This document shows positions 26,080 to 33,381 of a stretch of 64,000 bases of DNA, piece by piece. The notes below the pieces were generated by a model. That model saw only the letters and a list, made by a program, of their open reading frames with translations. It ran no database searches and was not told where the DNA came from. Numbering within the stretch: the stretch's first letter is position 1; each line of letters starts with the position of its first letter. Both the position numbers and the translations under genes were made by a program. This DNA comes from SZUA-318 sp964412015 (GTDB taxonomy: Bacteria > Gemmatimonadota > Gemmatimonadetes > Longimicrobiales > Gaopeijiaceae), in the NCBI GenBank assembly GCA_964412015.1, contig CAYPMO010000007.1:1-64000 (forward strand). Direction: 5' to 3'.

Positions 26080-26232
26080 TCAGGCGTTCGGGCCGGGCTG
26101 ATATGCGTTCGGACCGGGCTGATATGCGTTCGGACCGGGCTGGTACTCGGGCGCGAGCACGGGTGACGAGCCGCATGCGGCGGCACCGGCGGCCAGGGCG
26201 GATATCAGGACGAGGCGACGGATCGTCTTCAC
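26080..26232 (-). CDS. Tiny lipoprotein with three YQPGPNA repeats
   Basis: A 50-residue lipoprotein. GTG 26232 has GAGGAG 5-6 nt upstream. The signal KTIRRLVLISALAAGAAAC ends in a good lipobox (Cys20), leaving a mature peptide of about 31 residues: GSSPVLAPE followed by three copies of YQPGPNA to the stop. The repeats are encoded by three tandem 21-bp units. There is no catalytic domain; it may be a surface spacer or a substrate of another protein. It converges tail-to-tail with the GAF/TPR gene and is divergent from the AraC-type regulator gene, sharing a 124-bp upstream region. Confidence 0.72.
   Translation of the reverse strand: MKTIRRLVLISALAAGAAACGSSPVLAPEYQPGPNAYQPGPNAYQPGPNA
26083..26145. 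repeat. Three tandem 21-bp repeats
   Basis: Units at 26083-26103, 26104-26124 and 26125-26145 differ at only a few bases (GGGCCG vs GGACCG; the final TGATAT vs TGGTAC). Each encodes YQPGPNA on the minus strand. Because 21 is a multiple of three, copy-number change would lengthen or shorten the lipoprotein without breaking frame. Confidence 0.95.
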
Positions 26233-26339
26233 GGGGGCTCCTCGAGATTGGATTACGGCTAGGTGATCCGCAGGCAGCGCGGCGAGCAACAACATCGTCC
26301 CCGGGGTCTTCCCGGGTGGCATCTTTGTTGTACGTGGAT

Positions 26340-26358
26340 ATATCTTTTCCGAAGATAT
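26340..26358. promoter_or_regulatory. 19-bp inverted repeat over the regulator start, possible operator
   Basis: ATATCTT (26340-26346) and AAGATAT (26352-26358) form a perfect inverted repeat around TTCCG, covering the first two bases of the ATG at 26357. A -10-like TATATC (26339-26344) overlaps its left arm, which would give an almost leaderless mRNA. The site is unusually A/T-rich for this genome. Autoregulation by the AraC-type protein is a reasonable inference; the -35 is not evident. Confidence 0.5.
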
Positions 26359-27160
26359 GCCCTTCCTCTGCCTTCTCACGCGCGACGCCGAGGTGGAGCG
26401 CGCCGTGCGACGCGCGCTGGAGACCCATCATGTGGTTGCCCGGTGTGGGAGGTGGGAGCGGTTCCTCGCTACCGTCCGGGAGCGCCCCGCGACGTGTGCG
26501 ATTCTGGATGAGGCCTCCTTGCCCACGCTCGGCCGGCCCGCCGGTGCGGCTGCCGAGCTCCGGGCCCGGTTCCCGAGTGTGGGCGTGGTGTGGTTGGCGC
26601 GGCGCGGTTCCGACCCTCTCGACCTCCTGCACCTGGGTCGGAGCGGGGTCGAGCGGCTCGTGCTGGTCCCAGTGGACGACCTGGTGCGGGACGTGGAGGC
26701 GGGGGTCGCCTGGGCGATGGCACGGAGCACGGGCGCTCTGGTAACGCGCGAGATCAGTCCCTATCTTCCGGCGCGGATCCTCGCCACCGTCCGGTACGCG
26801 CTGGACAACGTCCACCGACGCCCCTCCGCCGCCGACCTCGCCGACAGCGTTCGATTGACCCGCCCGCATCTGAGCGTGTGCTTGAAGGCGTTCGGACTAC
26901 CTTCGGCGGGGCATCTCCTGGTGTGGACACGTCTGCTGCATGCGGGGCGATGGCTCTCGGATCCTGGACGCAGCGCGGAGAGCATATCCCGCCAACTCGA
27001 CTATTCGAGCGGCGCGGCGTTCCGGAGAGCCCTCCGGAGCTATGTGGGCGCCACGCCCACCCGCGTGGCCGAGAGCGGTGGGCTGGGTTTCGTTCTGGAG
27101 CGGTTTCTGAGGCGGTGCGGGTTCCGCCGGTCGGATCACGGCAGACCCACGGCTGCATGA
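26357..27160 (+). CDS. AraC-family regulator with degenerate receiver-like domain
   Basis: A 267-residue protein. The N-terminal half has a receiver-like alternation (FLCLLTRDAEVERAVRRALE; CAILDEASLP; VGVVWLARRGS; ERLVLVPVDD), but the acidic pair is reduced to one Asp and the conserved Lys is Val, so phosphorylation in the normal way is doubtful. The C-terminal 100 residues form an AraC double HTH (PSAADLADSVRLTRPHLSVCLKAFG; SAESISRQLDYSSGAAFRRALRSYVGATPTRV). No ribosome site precedes ATG 26357, suggesting a near-leaderless transcript. It is divergent from the repeat lipoprotein and followed 27 nt later by a small unknown gene. Confidence 0.78.
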   Translation: MPFLCLLTRDAEVERAVRRALETHHVVARCGRWERFLATVRERPATCAILDEASLPTLGRPAGAAAELRARFPSVGVVWLARRGSDPLDLLHLGRSGVERLVLVPVDDLVRDVEAGVAWAMARSTGALVTREISPYLPARILATVRYALDNVHRRPSAADLADSVRLTRPHLSVCLKAFGLPSAGHLLVWTRLLHAGRWLSDPGRSAESISRQLDYSSGAAFRRALRSYVGATPTRVAESGGLGFVLERFLRRCGFRRSDHGRPTAA

Positions 27161-27187
27161 TCCAGCGACCTCAAGGGATCTACGGTC

Positions 27188-27463
27188 ATGACGGATATGA
27201 GAGACTTTACGGATCGGGAAGGACGGACCTGGACCGCGTCGGTCGGCGAGGATACCAGGCGCGACTACAAGGGCCGGTTCTATCTGGTGATGCGGCCCGC
27301 CGAGATGCCGGACGAAGCGGTCACGCTCACCGACGTTCGCTGGAACAGCCGACGCACGGCCCAGCGAACCCTGGAGACCATGTCCGTCGTGGAGTTGCGC
27401 CGCCGGCTGCGCTCCGCGCTCGGTCGGGCTTCCGAGCCCGTGCGGGTCCCGGCTCTGCGTTGA
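27188..27463 (+). CDS. Small protein of unknown function
   Basis: A 91-residue, Arg/Asp-rich soluble protein: RDFTDREGRTWTASVGEDTRRDYKGRFYLVM, then EAVTLTDVRWNSRRTAQRTLETMSVVELRRRLRSAL. It looks like a small beta-sheet followed by one long amphipathic helix. I do not recognise a family. It follows the AraC-type gene by 27 nt on the same strand, so co-transcription is likely. Its stop is 8 nt from the converging dacB-type gene. Confidence 0.65.
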   Translation: MTDMRDFTDREGRTWTASVGEDTRRDYKGRFYLVMRPAEMPDEAVTLTDVRWNSRRTAQRTLETMSVVELRRRLRSALGRASEPVRVPALR

Positions 27464-27471
27464 GCGCGTTG

Positions 27472-29313
27472 TCAGGGAGCGGAAGCGTCGCCTCCTCCGC
27501 TTGCTTGAGGAATCACCAGGCGACTGCCGATCTGGAGCCGTCGAGGCTCGACGTCCGGATTGGCTCGTAGAAGCTCCTCGAGCGTGAGCCCGTAGCGCCG
27601 GGCGATCCGGTCGAGGGACTCGCCCCGGAGCACCCGGTGGCGGGCCGGTCCCCCGGAGTCGGTCAGGAGCGGGGCCGGGGGAAGCTGAACGACGGTCGCG
27701 AGAGGTGGGGTCCCGGGGGCGCGGTGGAACGACGCCAGGCGGACGCCGATCTCGTTCTCGATCCGCTTCGCCCGCGTCGTGGAAGGCGTACCGTTCACCA
27801 GGATCGAGAAAGCCAGACGCTCCCCGTCCTGCGACGCGACCACTCCGCTGAGCGCGGAGACACCCTCGATCGTGCCGGTCTTCGCTCGGAGGTTGCCCGC
27901 GGCCGGCGTCCGGTACATGCGGCCGAGCTCTCGCCGGTTCCCCGCAACCGGGAGGGTCGCCCAGAACTCGTTCCAGTCGGCCGACGACGCCATGCGGGTG
28001 AGCACGTCCACCAACGTAGCGGTCCGGACACGGTTCTCCGCGGCGAGCCCGGAACCATCGAGTTGAATGAGGCCCGCGGTGTCCACACCGAGCTCGGCCA
28101 GCGACGACGCCACCGCCCGCGCGGGCGCCGAGGGAGATGCGCTCCCTTCCCGGACACGACCGACGGTGCGGAAGACGAGCTCGGTGAACAGGTTGTTGCT
28201 CCTCTTGTTCATCACTGCCAGGTACTCGCGCAGTGGGGGGGATACTCGGGTCGCGAAGATCCGCGTGCGCCGGCGTGTCGTGGTCGGGGCCGTGATCGGG
28301 TTGGCGCCGAGCAACGACTCGGCTGGGTCGCGAACCACGCGGTCGGATCCGCCGATCGCAATGCCGCGAGCGTCGAGCACGGCACGGAAAGCCGCGAGCG
28401 CGAAGGTCGCGGGATCCGAGACCGTGATCTCCCGCCACACCGCGCGGCCGCCTCGTTGGATCCGACCTTCGACCACGACCGGGGCCATCGGCTCGTCACG
28501 CTGGACGAAGACCCGCCCCGGTCCTTCCACGGTGACGGCACGATTGTCCACGACCAGTCCGGAGTGCTCGGGGAGCGTGTGGACTGCGGGGCGCCAGCCC
28601 GAGCGTTGGGCCGGCTCGACGCGGATCGAGACCACGTTCTCGTTGAAGGAGAGGGCCGAGACCGCCGCGGCGAAGTAGTCGTTCAGGTCTCGCCGATTCC
28701 ATCCTTCCGGCCGGAGAGGACCCGGGAGATAGGACGCGTCGCCCACGAGATCCCCTGTCACGCGGCGGACCCCCCGGGCGAGAAGCTGATCGGCCAGCTC
28801 CTCGAAGACGGTCACCTTGCTCTCGTAGAAGCGGTCCGAGATACCTGGATCCCCCGTCCCGTACAGGACGAGATCACCCCTCAGCTCTCCTCCGGCCAGT
28901 ACGCCGTCCGACAGGAGCCACGTGCGGAATCGGTACCCCGGGCCCAGCTCGCGAAGGGCCGCCGCGCTCGTGAGGAGCTTCATGTTGGACGCGGGAGCGA
29001 GGGCCGTGTCCGGCATGACCGCGACGAGCGTATCCCCGCGGTCCAGGGACACGACGAACACGCTCCACCGAGCGGCGCGCCATGGATACCTCCCCAAGAG
29101 CTCCACCACCTCCGTGGCGAGGCGGACCGTCTCGGCGTCCGCGAGCCGCGGGGCCTCGGGCGCGGCCGCCACGAGCGCCGCGACGGCCGCACCGGCGGAA
29201 GCCACCCGGACCCACCAACGGCGGGTCATCGCCGGTGCCGCGCCGAAGCGGAGGCCGGCGAGGCTCGCCACCAGCTCCGCCGTTCGTTGCAGGATCCCGC
29301 GCACGCGTTCCAT
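27472..29313 (-). CDS. dacB: D-Ala-D-Ala carboxypeptidase/endopeptidase (S13, PBP4 type) with LysM
   Basis: Periplasmic peptidoglycan hydrolase of 613 residues. S13 motifs: SxxK at SNMK (about 108-111), SxN at SNNLFTE (about 371), and KTGT (about 478). A C-terminal LysM domain (about 565-606: HRVLRGESLDRIARRYGLTLEELLRANPDV) is an uncommon addition to PBP4 and should target it to glycan. A signal-like segment VRVASAGAAVAALVAAAPEA begins after M29, so the true start may be ATG 29229 rather than 29313; neither has a convincing ribosome site. Between here and fur (29314-29537) I see no gene. Confidence 0.92.
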   Translation of the reverse strand: MERVRGILQRTAELVASLAGLRFGAAPAMTRRWWVRVASAGAAVAALVAAAPEAPRLADAETVRLATEVVELLGRYPWRAARWSVFVVSLDRGDTLVAVMPDTALAPASNMKLLTSAAALRELGPGYRFRTWLLSDGVLAGGELRGDLVLYGTGDPGISDRFYESKVTVFEELADQLLARGVRRVTGDLVGDASYLPGPLRPEGWNRRDLNDYFAAAVSALSFNENVVSIRVEPAQRSGWRPAVHTLPEHSGLVVDNRAVTVEGPGRVFVQRDEPMAPVVVEGRIQRGGRAVWREITVSDPATFALAAFRAVLDARGIAIGGSDRVVRDPAESLLGANPITAPTTTRRRTRIFATRVSPPLREYLAVMNKRSNNLFTELVFRTVGRVREGSASPSAPARAVASSLAELGVDTAGLIQLDGSGLAAENRVRTATLVDVLTRMASSADWNEFWATLPVAGNRRELGRMYRTPAAGNLRAKTGTIEGVSALSGVVASQDGERLAFSILVNGTPSTTRAKRIENEIGVRLASFHRAPGTPPLATVVQLPPAPLLTDSGGPARHRVLRGESLDRIARRYGLTLEELLRANPDVEPRRLQIGSRLVIPQASGGGDASAP

Positions 29314-29537
29314 CCTGTCCGGTCACCGCACGTCCACCAAGGGTCCACCTGCACGTTGCTGTCGTCTCCCTGACCGGGAACGACGCCTTGGTGCCCTCGT
29401 CCGCCGAGGTGGCCCCGAGGTCTGGAAAAGGTAGCTGCGACGACGGTCGGGCGGCACCACCGAACGCTCTGGGAGAGAGCCCGCCCTTCCGCGACTCCGG
29501 CGTCGCGCCGACGGAAGTACGGGGTGTGGCCGGACCC

Positions 29538-29993
29538 TCAGGCGGACGGGACGGTCTTCGGCGCGCAGTCGGGACAGTATCCGGAGAGCTCGAGTCGGTA
29601 TCCGGTCACGATGAAGCCGGCGGCGTTTCCGGACAGACATTCGAGCTGATCGTCCGTGAGGCCGCCGGGGATGTCCACGACTTTCCCGCAGACGATGCAG
29701 CGAGCGTGGTGGTGGGGATCGGTCCGCCCGTCGTATCGGGCCGAGCCGTCCCCGTACGTCAGCTTGACGGCGAGCCCGCATCCCACGAGGGTTTCGAGGC
29801 TCTTGTAGACGGTCGCCAGGGAGATCCCGGGCAGCTCGCGCCGGACCGCCATGAACACGTCGTCGGCTGAGGGGTGCTGATCCGTCGAGGAGAGGAAACG
29901 ATAGACGGCGGCACGTTGCTCGGTGAAGCGCTGGCCGCTCGCTTCCAGAGCATGGCGTAGCACCCGCTCGTCGTTGTCCGCGTGTGTATGCAT
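29538..29993 (-). CDS. Fur-family metalloregulator, PerR-like
   Basis: A 151-residue winged-helix repressor: VLRHALEASGQRFTEQRAAVYRFL at the N-terminus, PSADDVFMAVRRELPGISLATVYKSLETL as recognition helix region, and the metal domain with PHHHARC (93-99) and CxxC pairs at Cys99/Cys102 and Cys140/Cys143 (structural zinc). Asp107 in CGKVVD is the residue found in PerR (Fur usually has Glu), so peroxide sensing is the likeliest role, with Zur or Fur as alternatives. A good promoter is at 30071-30042. It is divergent from an unknown protein, and a P1B-type ATPase lies just beyond. Confidence 0.85.
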   Translation of the reverse strand: MHTHADNDERVLRHALEASGQRFTEQRAAVYRFLSSTDQHPSADDVFMAVRRELPGISLATVYKSLETLVGCGLAVKLTYGDGSARYDGRTDPHHHARCIVCGKVVDIPGGLTDDQLECLSGNAAGFIVTGYRLELSGYCPDCAPKTVPSA

Positions 29994-30041
29994 CGTGTTG
30001 CTGAGAGTGCTGGGCCGCGGCCACGCCGGCCGAGCCCCCGA

Positions 30042-30071
30042 AAGCTAGAAGCCGCTGCGAGGATATGTCAA
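30042..30071 (-). promoter_or_regulatory. Sigma70 promoter of the Fur-family gene
   Basis: Minus strand TTGACA (30071-30066), an 18-nt spacer and TAGCTT (30047-30042), about 45-50 nt before ATG 29993. The perfect -35 makes this a good call. Confidence 0.65.
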
Positions 30072-30080
30072 CTTGTTCTT

Positions 30081-30092
30081 GTTACTACTAAC
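30081..30092. promoter_or_regulatory. GTTA-N4-TAAC palindrome upstream of the fur promoter
   Basis: GTTACTACTAAC has matching ends GTTA/TAAC and lies 10 bp upstream of the fur -35 and 36 bp before the divergent gene at 30128. It sits next to the direct repeat CTTGTTCTTGTT (30072-30083). It could be an operator for the Fur-family protein, but it does not match a standard Fur or PerR box. Confidence 0.3.
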
Positions 30093-30127
30093 GCCGCTCT
30101 GAATCGGGTCTGCGGACCCGAGGAACC

Positions 30128-30685
30128 GTGACGCTCTCTCAACCGCAGCCCCTCCTCACCCTGGAGCCCGTCATCGACGCCGTTCGGGTCGGGGTGGAAT
30201 CCGGCGGCTGGACGCTCGCAGGACTCCAGAAGACGACGAGCCACCAGTTCGAGGGACGGTGGGCCGGCGATAGTTCGCGGAGCGCCTATCTCTTCTTCCA
30301 CCTTCCGACGGGACCCGAGTGGGCGAGCCTGGACGTCTTCCTCGACGAAACGTCCCAGGGGTTGTTGGGGAACCTCGCCTTGGTGGTGGATGCCTGCTCC
30401 CTGGACCGTCTGGGTGACCCGGGGGCCGCGCTCGCCGCTCTGGGGCGCCTGGCGAGATCCGCCGTACCGGCGGGCCACCGCACTCCCGTCACGCTCCGAT
30501 TCCGGCTCGCGGACGGAGCGCGACCGCCGGGGGAGGCGGAGACGGAGATCCGCTTCAAGCTCGGGATCCCGACCCAGGCCCTCCGAGACGGAGCCTACGC
30601 CGTCGAGGCCTTGGCGGTGACCGCGGTCGAGGCCTTCCGCACGATCATGGCCGACCCGTCCCTGGAGCCGTTCCTGTCCGAGTGA
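30128..30685 (+). CDS. Conserved-looking protein of unknown function
   Basis: A 185-residue soluble protein beginning at GTG 30128 (AGGA just upstream). It has a hydrophobic-polar alternation (SGGWTLAGLQKTTSHQFEGRW, SAYLFFHLP, WASLDVFLDE, GNLALVVDACSL) suggesting an alpha/beta fold, and a C-terminal helix ending ADPSLEPFLSE. I do not recognise a domain. Codon use and composition match its neighbours. It is divergent from the Fur-family gene and its last 41 bp overlap the convergent metal ATPase gene. Confidence 0.65.
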   Translation: MTLSQPQPLLTLEPVIDAVRVGVESGGWTLAGLQKTTSHQFEGRWAGDSSRSAYLFFHLPTGPEWASLDVFLDETSQGLLGNLALVVDACSLDRLGDPGAALAALGRLARSAVPAGHRTPVTLRFRLADGARPPGEAETEIRFKLGIPTQALRDGAYAVEALAVTAVEAFRTIMADPSLEPFLSE

Positions 30686-32609
30686 CGCGAGCTCCGGACC
30701 GTCGGTCCCGTAGAAGCCGAAGCCCGTTGAAGACGACGACGACCGTGCTGCCTTCGTGGCCGATCACGCCCGTGGTGAGGCCGATCTTCCCGGACAGCGC
30801 GAGGATCACGAGCCCCACCATCACGGACACCGCGAATATCAGGTTCTGACGCACGATTCCGCGGGCGCGCCTGGCGAGGTCTACCGCGTGCGCCAGCCCG
30901 TGCAGTTCCTCGCCCATCACGACGACGTCGGCGGTCTCCAGCGCGACATCGGTACCCGCCGCGCCCAGAGCCACACCAACGTCGGCAGCCGCGAGCGCCG
31001 GCGCGTCGTTGACTCCGTCGCCGACCATCGCGACCGGCCCGTAGCGTGCCCTGAGCTCCTCGAGGACGCGGCTCTTGTCCTCGGGAAACAGCTCCGCGTG
31101 GACCTCGTCCACGCCCGCCTCGCGAGCCACGGCCTCGGCCGTGTCCGCGTCGTCGCCGGTGAGCATGACCAGGTGTGGGACCCCGGCGAGACGCAGCGCG
31201 TCCATCGCTTCGCGGACAGCCGGTCGCGTACGATCGGCGATGGCGAGCGCCCCGGAATGGATCCCGTCCGTGGTGACGAACACCGGCGTGGCGGCCACAC
31301 GCTCCTCGTGGGTCGCCCAGGCGGCCAGCTCGGCCGGCAGAGGAGCCCCGACCAGCTCCTCGATCCAGGTGCGCCTGCCCACCGCGACCCTGGTGCCGTT
31401 CACCGAGCCCTGAACGCCCCGGCCGGCGCTCGCCCGGAACTCCTGCACGGGGTGGGTCTCCAGTCCGCGGGCCCGGGCGGCGGCGAGCACGGCGTCACCG
31501 AGAGGGTGTTCGGAGAGGTACTCGACCGACGCCGCAAGCCTCAGCAGCCGCTCTTCCGCTTCGTCCGCTCCGTCGCCCGGCGTCGGGAGCGCCATGATCC
31601 CCACGACCTCGGGACGCCCGAGCGTCAGGGTGCCGGTCTTGTCCAGTGCCGCGACCTGCACCGAGGCGAGTGCATCGAGATGCGCGCCACCCTTGAAGAG
31701 GACGCCGCGGCGAGCCCCGTTCGCCACGGCGGAGACGATCGTGGCGGGGATCGAGATGACCAGCGCGCACGGGGAAGCGACGACCAGCAGCGTCATGGCC
31801 CGGTGGAACGACTCGTCGAGGCTCCAGCCGAGCGCCAGAGGGGGAAGGACCACGGCCAACACGCTGGCGAGGATCACTCCCATGGCATAGCGGCTCTCGA
31901 GCGACTCGATCCAGCTCTGGGTCGGAGCCTTCGCTTCTCGCGCCTCCTCGACGAGTCGGATGACCCGCGCGAGCGCGGTGTCGTCGGCGCGGCGGCCCAC
32001 CACGACATCGAGCGCTCCGCTTCCGTTGAGCGTCCCGGCGAAGACGTCGTCTCCGATCGCTTTGGCGACCGGCAGCGGTTCGCCGGTCAGGGTCGCCTCG
32101 TCCACACGCGACGAGCCGGCCTCGACCGTACCGTCGACGGGGATCCGGTCACCGGGTCGGACGCGGACGACCTGGCCGGGAACGAGGTCCGCGACCAGGA
32201 CGGTCTCCTCCGATCCGTTCCTCAGCCGTGTAGCCACTTCGGGCCTGAGCTCCAACAGGGCTCGTATGGAGCGACGCGTCCGACCGAAGGCATACGTCTC
32301 CAGGGAGTTTCCCGTCGAGAACAGGAAGAGCAGAATGGCGCCTTCCACCCAGTGTCCCACGGCGGCCGCCCCGGCGGCGGCCAGCAACATGAGGAGATCC
32401 ACGTCCAGCCGGCGGTCGGCGAGAGCCCGCACGGTGCGTCTGAGGGAGTCCCATCCGCCGGCGGCATACGCCGCGACGAAAGATGCCTGGCCCGCCGCTG
32501 GAGCTCCGCTCCGGTGGAGACTCCAGCCCACCACGATGAACAGCGCGCACAGGACGGTCGAGACACCCTCGGCCTTCCAGGCGTCGTGCTCCAAGCCCTT
32601 GTCGCTCAA
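30645..32609 (-). CDS. P1B-type heavy-metal-exporting ATPase (Zn/Cd/Pb/Co group)
   Basis: A 654-residue ion pump. Core motifs are present: TGEP (actuator), SPCALVIS in the metal-binding helix (about 279-286; an SPC signature, as in ZntA/CadA-like pumps), DKTGTLT (about 323, phosphorylation Asp), HPLGDAV and GDGVNDAPAL (about 531). There is no N-terminal HMA or His-rich metal-binding domain, so the N-terminus is minimal. Start is a TTG at 32609 with no good ribosome site, so it is uncertain. Its location beside a Fur-family gene suggests metal or oxidative-stress control, though the two are separated by a plus-strand gene. Confidence 0.93.
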   Translation of the reverse strand: MSDKGLEHDAWKAEGVSTVLCALFIVVGWSLHRSGAPAAGQASFVAAYAAGGWDSLRRTVRALADRRLDVDLLMLLAAAGAAAVGHWVEGAILLFLFSTGNSLETYAFGRTRRSIRALLELRPEVATRLRNGSEETVLVADLVPGQVVRVRPGDRIPVDGTVEAGSSRVDEATLTGEPLPVAKAIGDDVFAGTLNGSGALDVVVGRRADDTALARVIRLVEEAREAKAPTQSWIESLESRYAMGVILASVLAVVLPPLALGWSLDESFHRAMTLLVVASPCALVISIPATIVSAVANGARRGVLFKGGAHLDALASVQVAALDKTGTLTLGRPEVVGIMALPTPGDGADEAEERLLRLAASVEYLSEHPLGDAVLAAARARGLETHPVQEFRASAGRGVQGSVNGTRVAVGRRTWIEELVGAPLPAELAAWATHEERVAATPVFVTTDGIHSGALAIADRTRPAVREAMDALRLAGVPHLVMLTGDDADTAEAVAREAGVDEVHAELFPEDKSRVLEELRARYGPVAMVGDGVNDAPALAAADVGVALGAAGTDVALETADVVVMGEELHGLAHAVDLARRARGIVRQNLIFAVSVMVGLVILALSGKIGLTTGVIGHEGSTVVVVFNGLRLLRDRRSGARVTRTGTAPGTGRP

Positions 32610-32820
32610 GGGGAAGCCCCGGTCGAGGGGGTGGGAAGATCGTCAGGAAAACTAACGCGGGGCGGGACGACTTCCAGGGGCGGGCCGGCCGGGACGGGCC
32701 CGCCGCCACGGGCGACCGAGACGCGGGATCCCCGAACGGGAGCGCCACTGCGCATTCGGGCCGATTCCCTTACTCTTCCTGGACCCTTCCTCGACACGCC
32801 CGCATCCGCCTGGTGCCGCC

Positions 32821-33252
32821 ATGCACGATGTCCTTCACCAACGCCTCCTGCGCAAGATCGAGAGCCTTCCGGACGAGCAGGTCTATCAGGCTCTCGACTT
32901 CGTCGAGTTCCTCGAATCGAAATACGCCCGGACGCCCGTGGTAGAGGCCTCGGGCCTGCAGAAATTCGCGGAGAACCTCGAAGACAAGCTGAGGCGCAAG
33001 GCCGTGAGCCCGGCCACGATCCGGGAGGCGTTCCAGCTCATCTCGGCTGCGGACCGTGTCCTGTCGGGTGTATCGTCCGCCGGGAAGCAGATCCTCTCCG
33101 AGCTGGGCGAGGCCCTGGATGGCCCGGGTGAGCCGGCGGGCAACGAAGAAGCGAGTCCCCCCCGGGCCAAACGGGTTCGTGGTCCGTCGCCTTCCACGCT
33201 CGGGCGAGGGGCACGCGAGGAACCGCCGGAGGAAGGACCGCCGAGCCGTTGA
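32821..33252 (+). CDS. Small protein with DUF2281-like N-terminus
   Basis: A 143-residue protein. Residues 8-35 (LLRKIESLPDEQVYQALDFVEFLESKYA) resemble DUF2281/antitoxin-like helical N-termini where 'LP.e...evldFveFL' recurs. The middle is helical (KFAENLEDKLRRKAVSPATIREAF) and the last 45 residues are disordered, rich in Pro, Arg, Gly and Glu. No toxin partner is next to it, so the antitoxin idea is weak. It stands alone between the ATPase and guaB. Confidence 0.6.
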   Translation: MHDVLHQRLLRKIESLPDEQVYQALDFVEFLESKYARTPVVEASGLQKFAENLEDKLRRKAVSPATIREAFQLISAADRVLSGVSSAGKQILSELGEALDGPGEPAGNEEASPPRAKRVRGPSPSTLGRGAREEPPEEGPPSR

Positions 33253-33311
33253 CGCTCCCGAGGCCTTCGTCTATCCTCACCCATGGGAGAAGTCTTCGCT
33301 CCTGTGAGCGG

Positions 33312-33364
33312 GCCGCGCGCCCGCCCTTCGGTGCCCTGAGGGCCCTGAGAGGCGGGCGCGCGGC
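33312..33364 (+). promoter_or_regulatory. Large perfect hairpin in the guaB leader
   Basis: GCCGCGCGCCCGCC (33312-33325) and GGCGGGCGCGCGGC (33351-33364) are perfect 14-bp complements around a 25-nt loop that itself can form GCCC-TGA-GGGC (33333-33343). The guaB ribosome site AAGGAAAGG (33366-33374) begins one base after the stem and ATG is at 33382. No T-tract follows, so it is not a simple terminator. It could control translation initiation, act as a riboswitch expression platform or bind a protein; no ligand domain is recognised. Confidence 0.8.
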
Positions 33365-33381
33365 TTAAGGAAAGGCCACCG

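Noticed and set aside
24527..26869. 780-codon open frame on the minus strand
   Set aside because: It lies opposite the GAF/TPR gene, is rich in Arg, Pro and His with no domain, and is the usual mirror frame of high-GC coding sequence.
30756..33131. 791-codon open frame on the plus strand
   Set aside because: Antisense to the metal ATPase with intact P-type motifs; no recognisable protein features.
32821..33252. Antitoxin gene of a toxin-antitoxin pair
   Set aside because: The N-terminus has an antitoxin-like flavour, but no toxin ORF is adjacent on either side.
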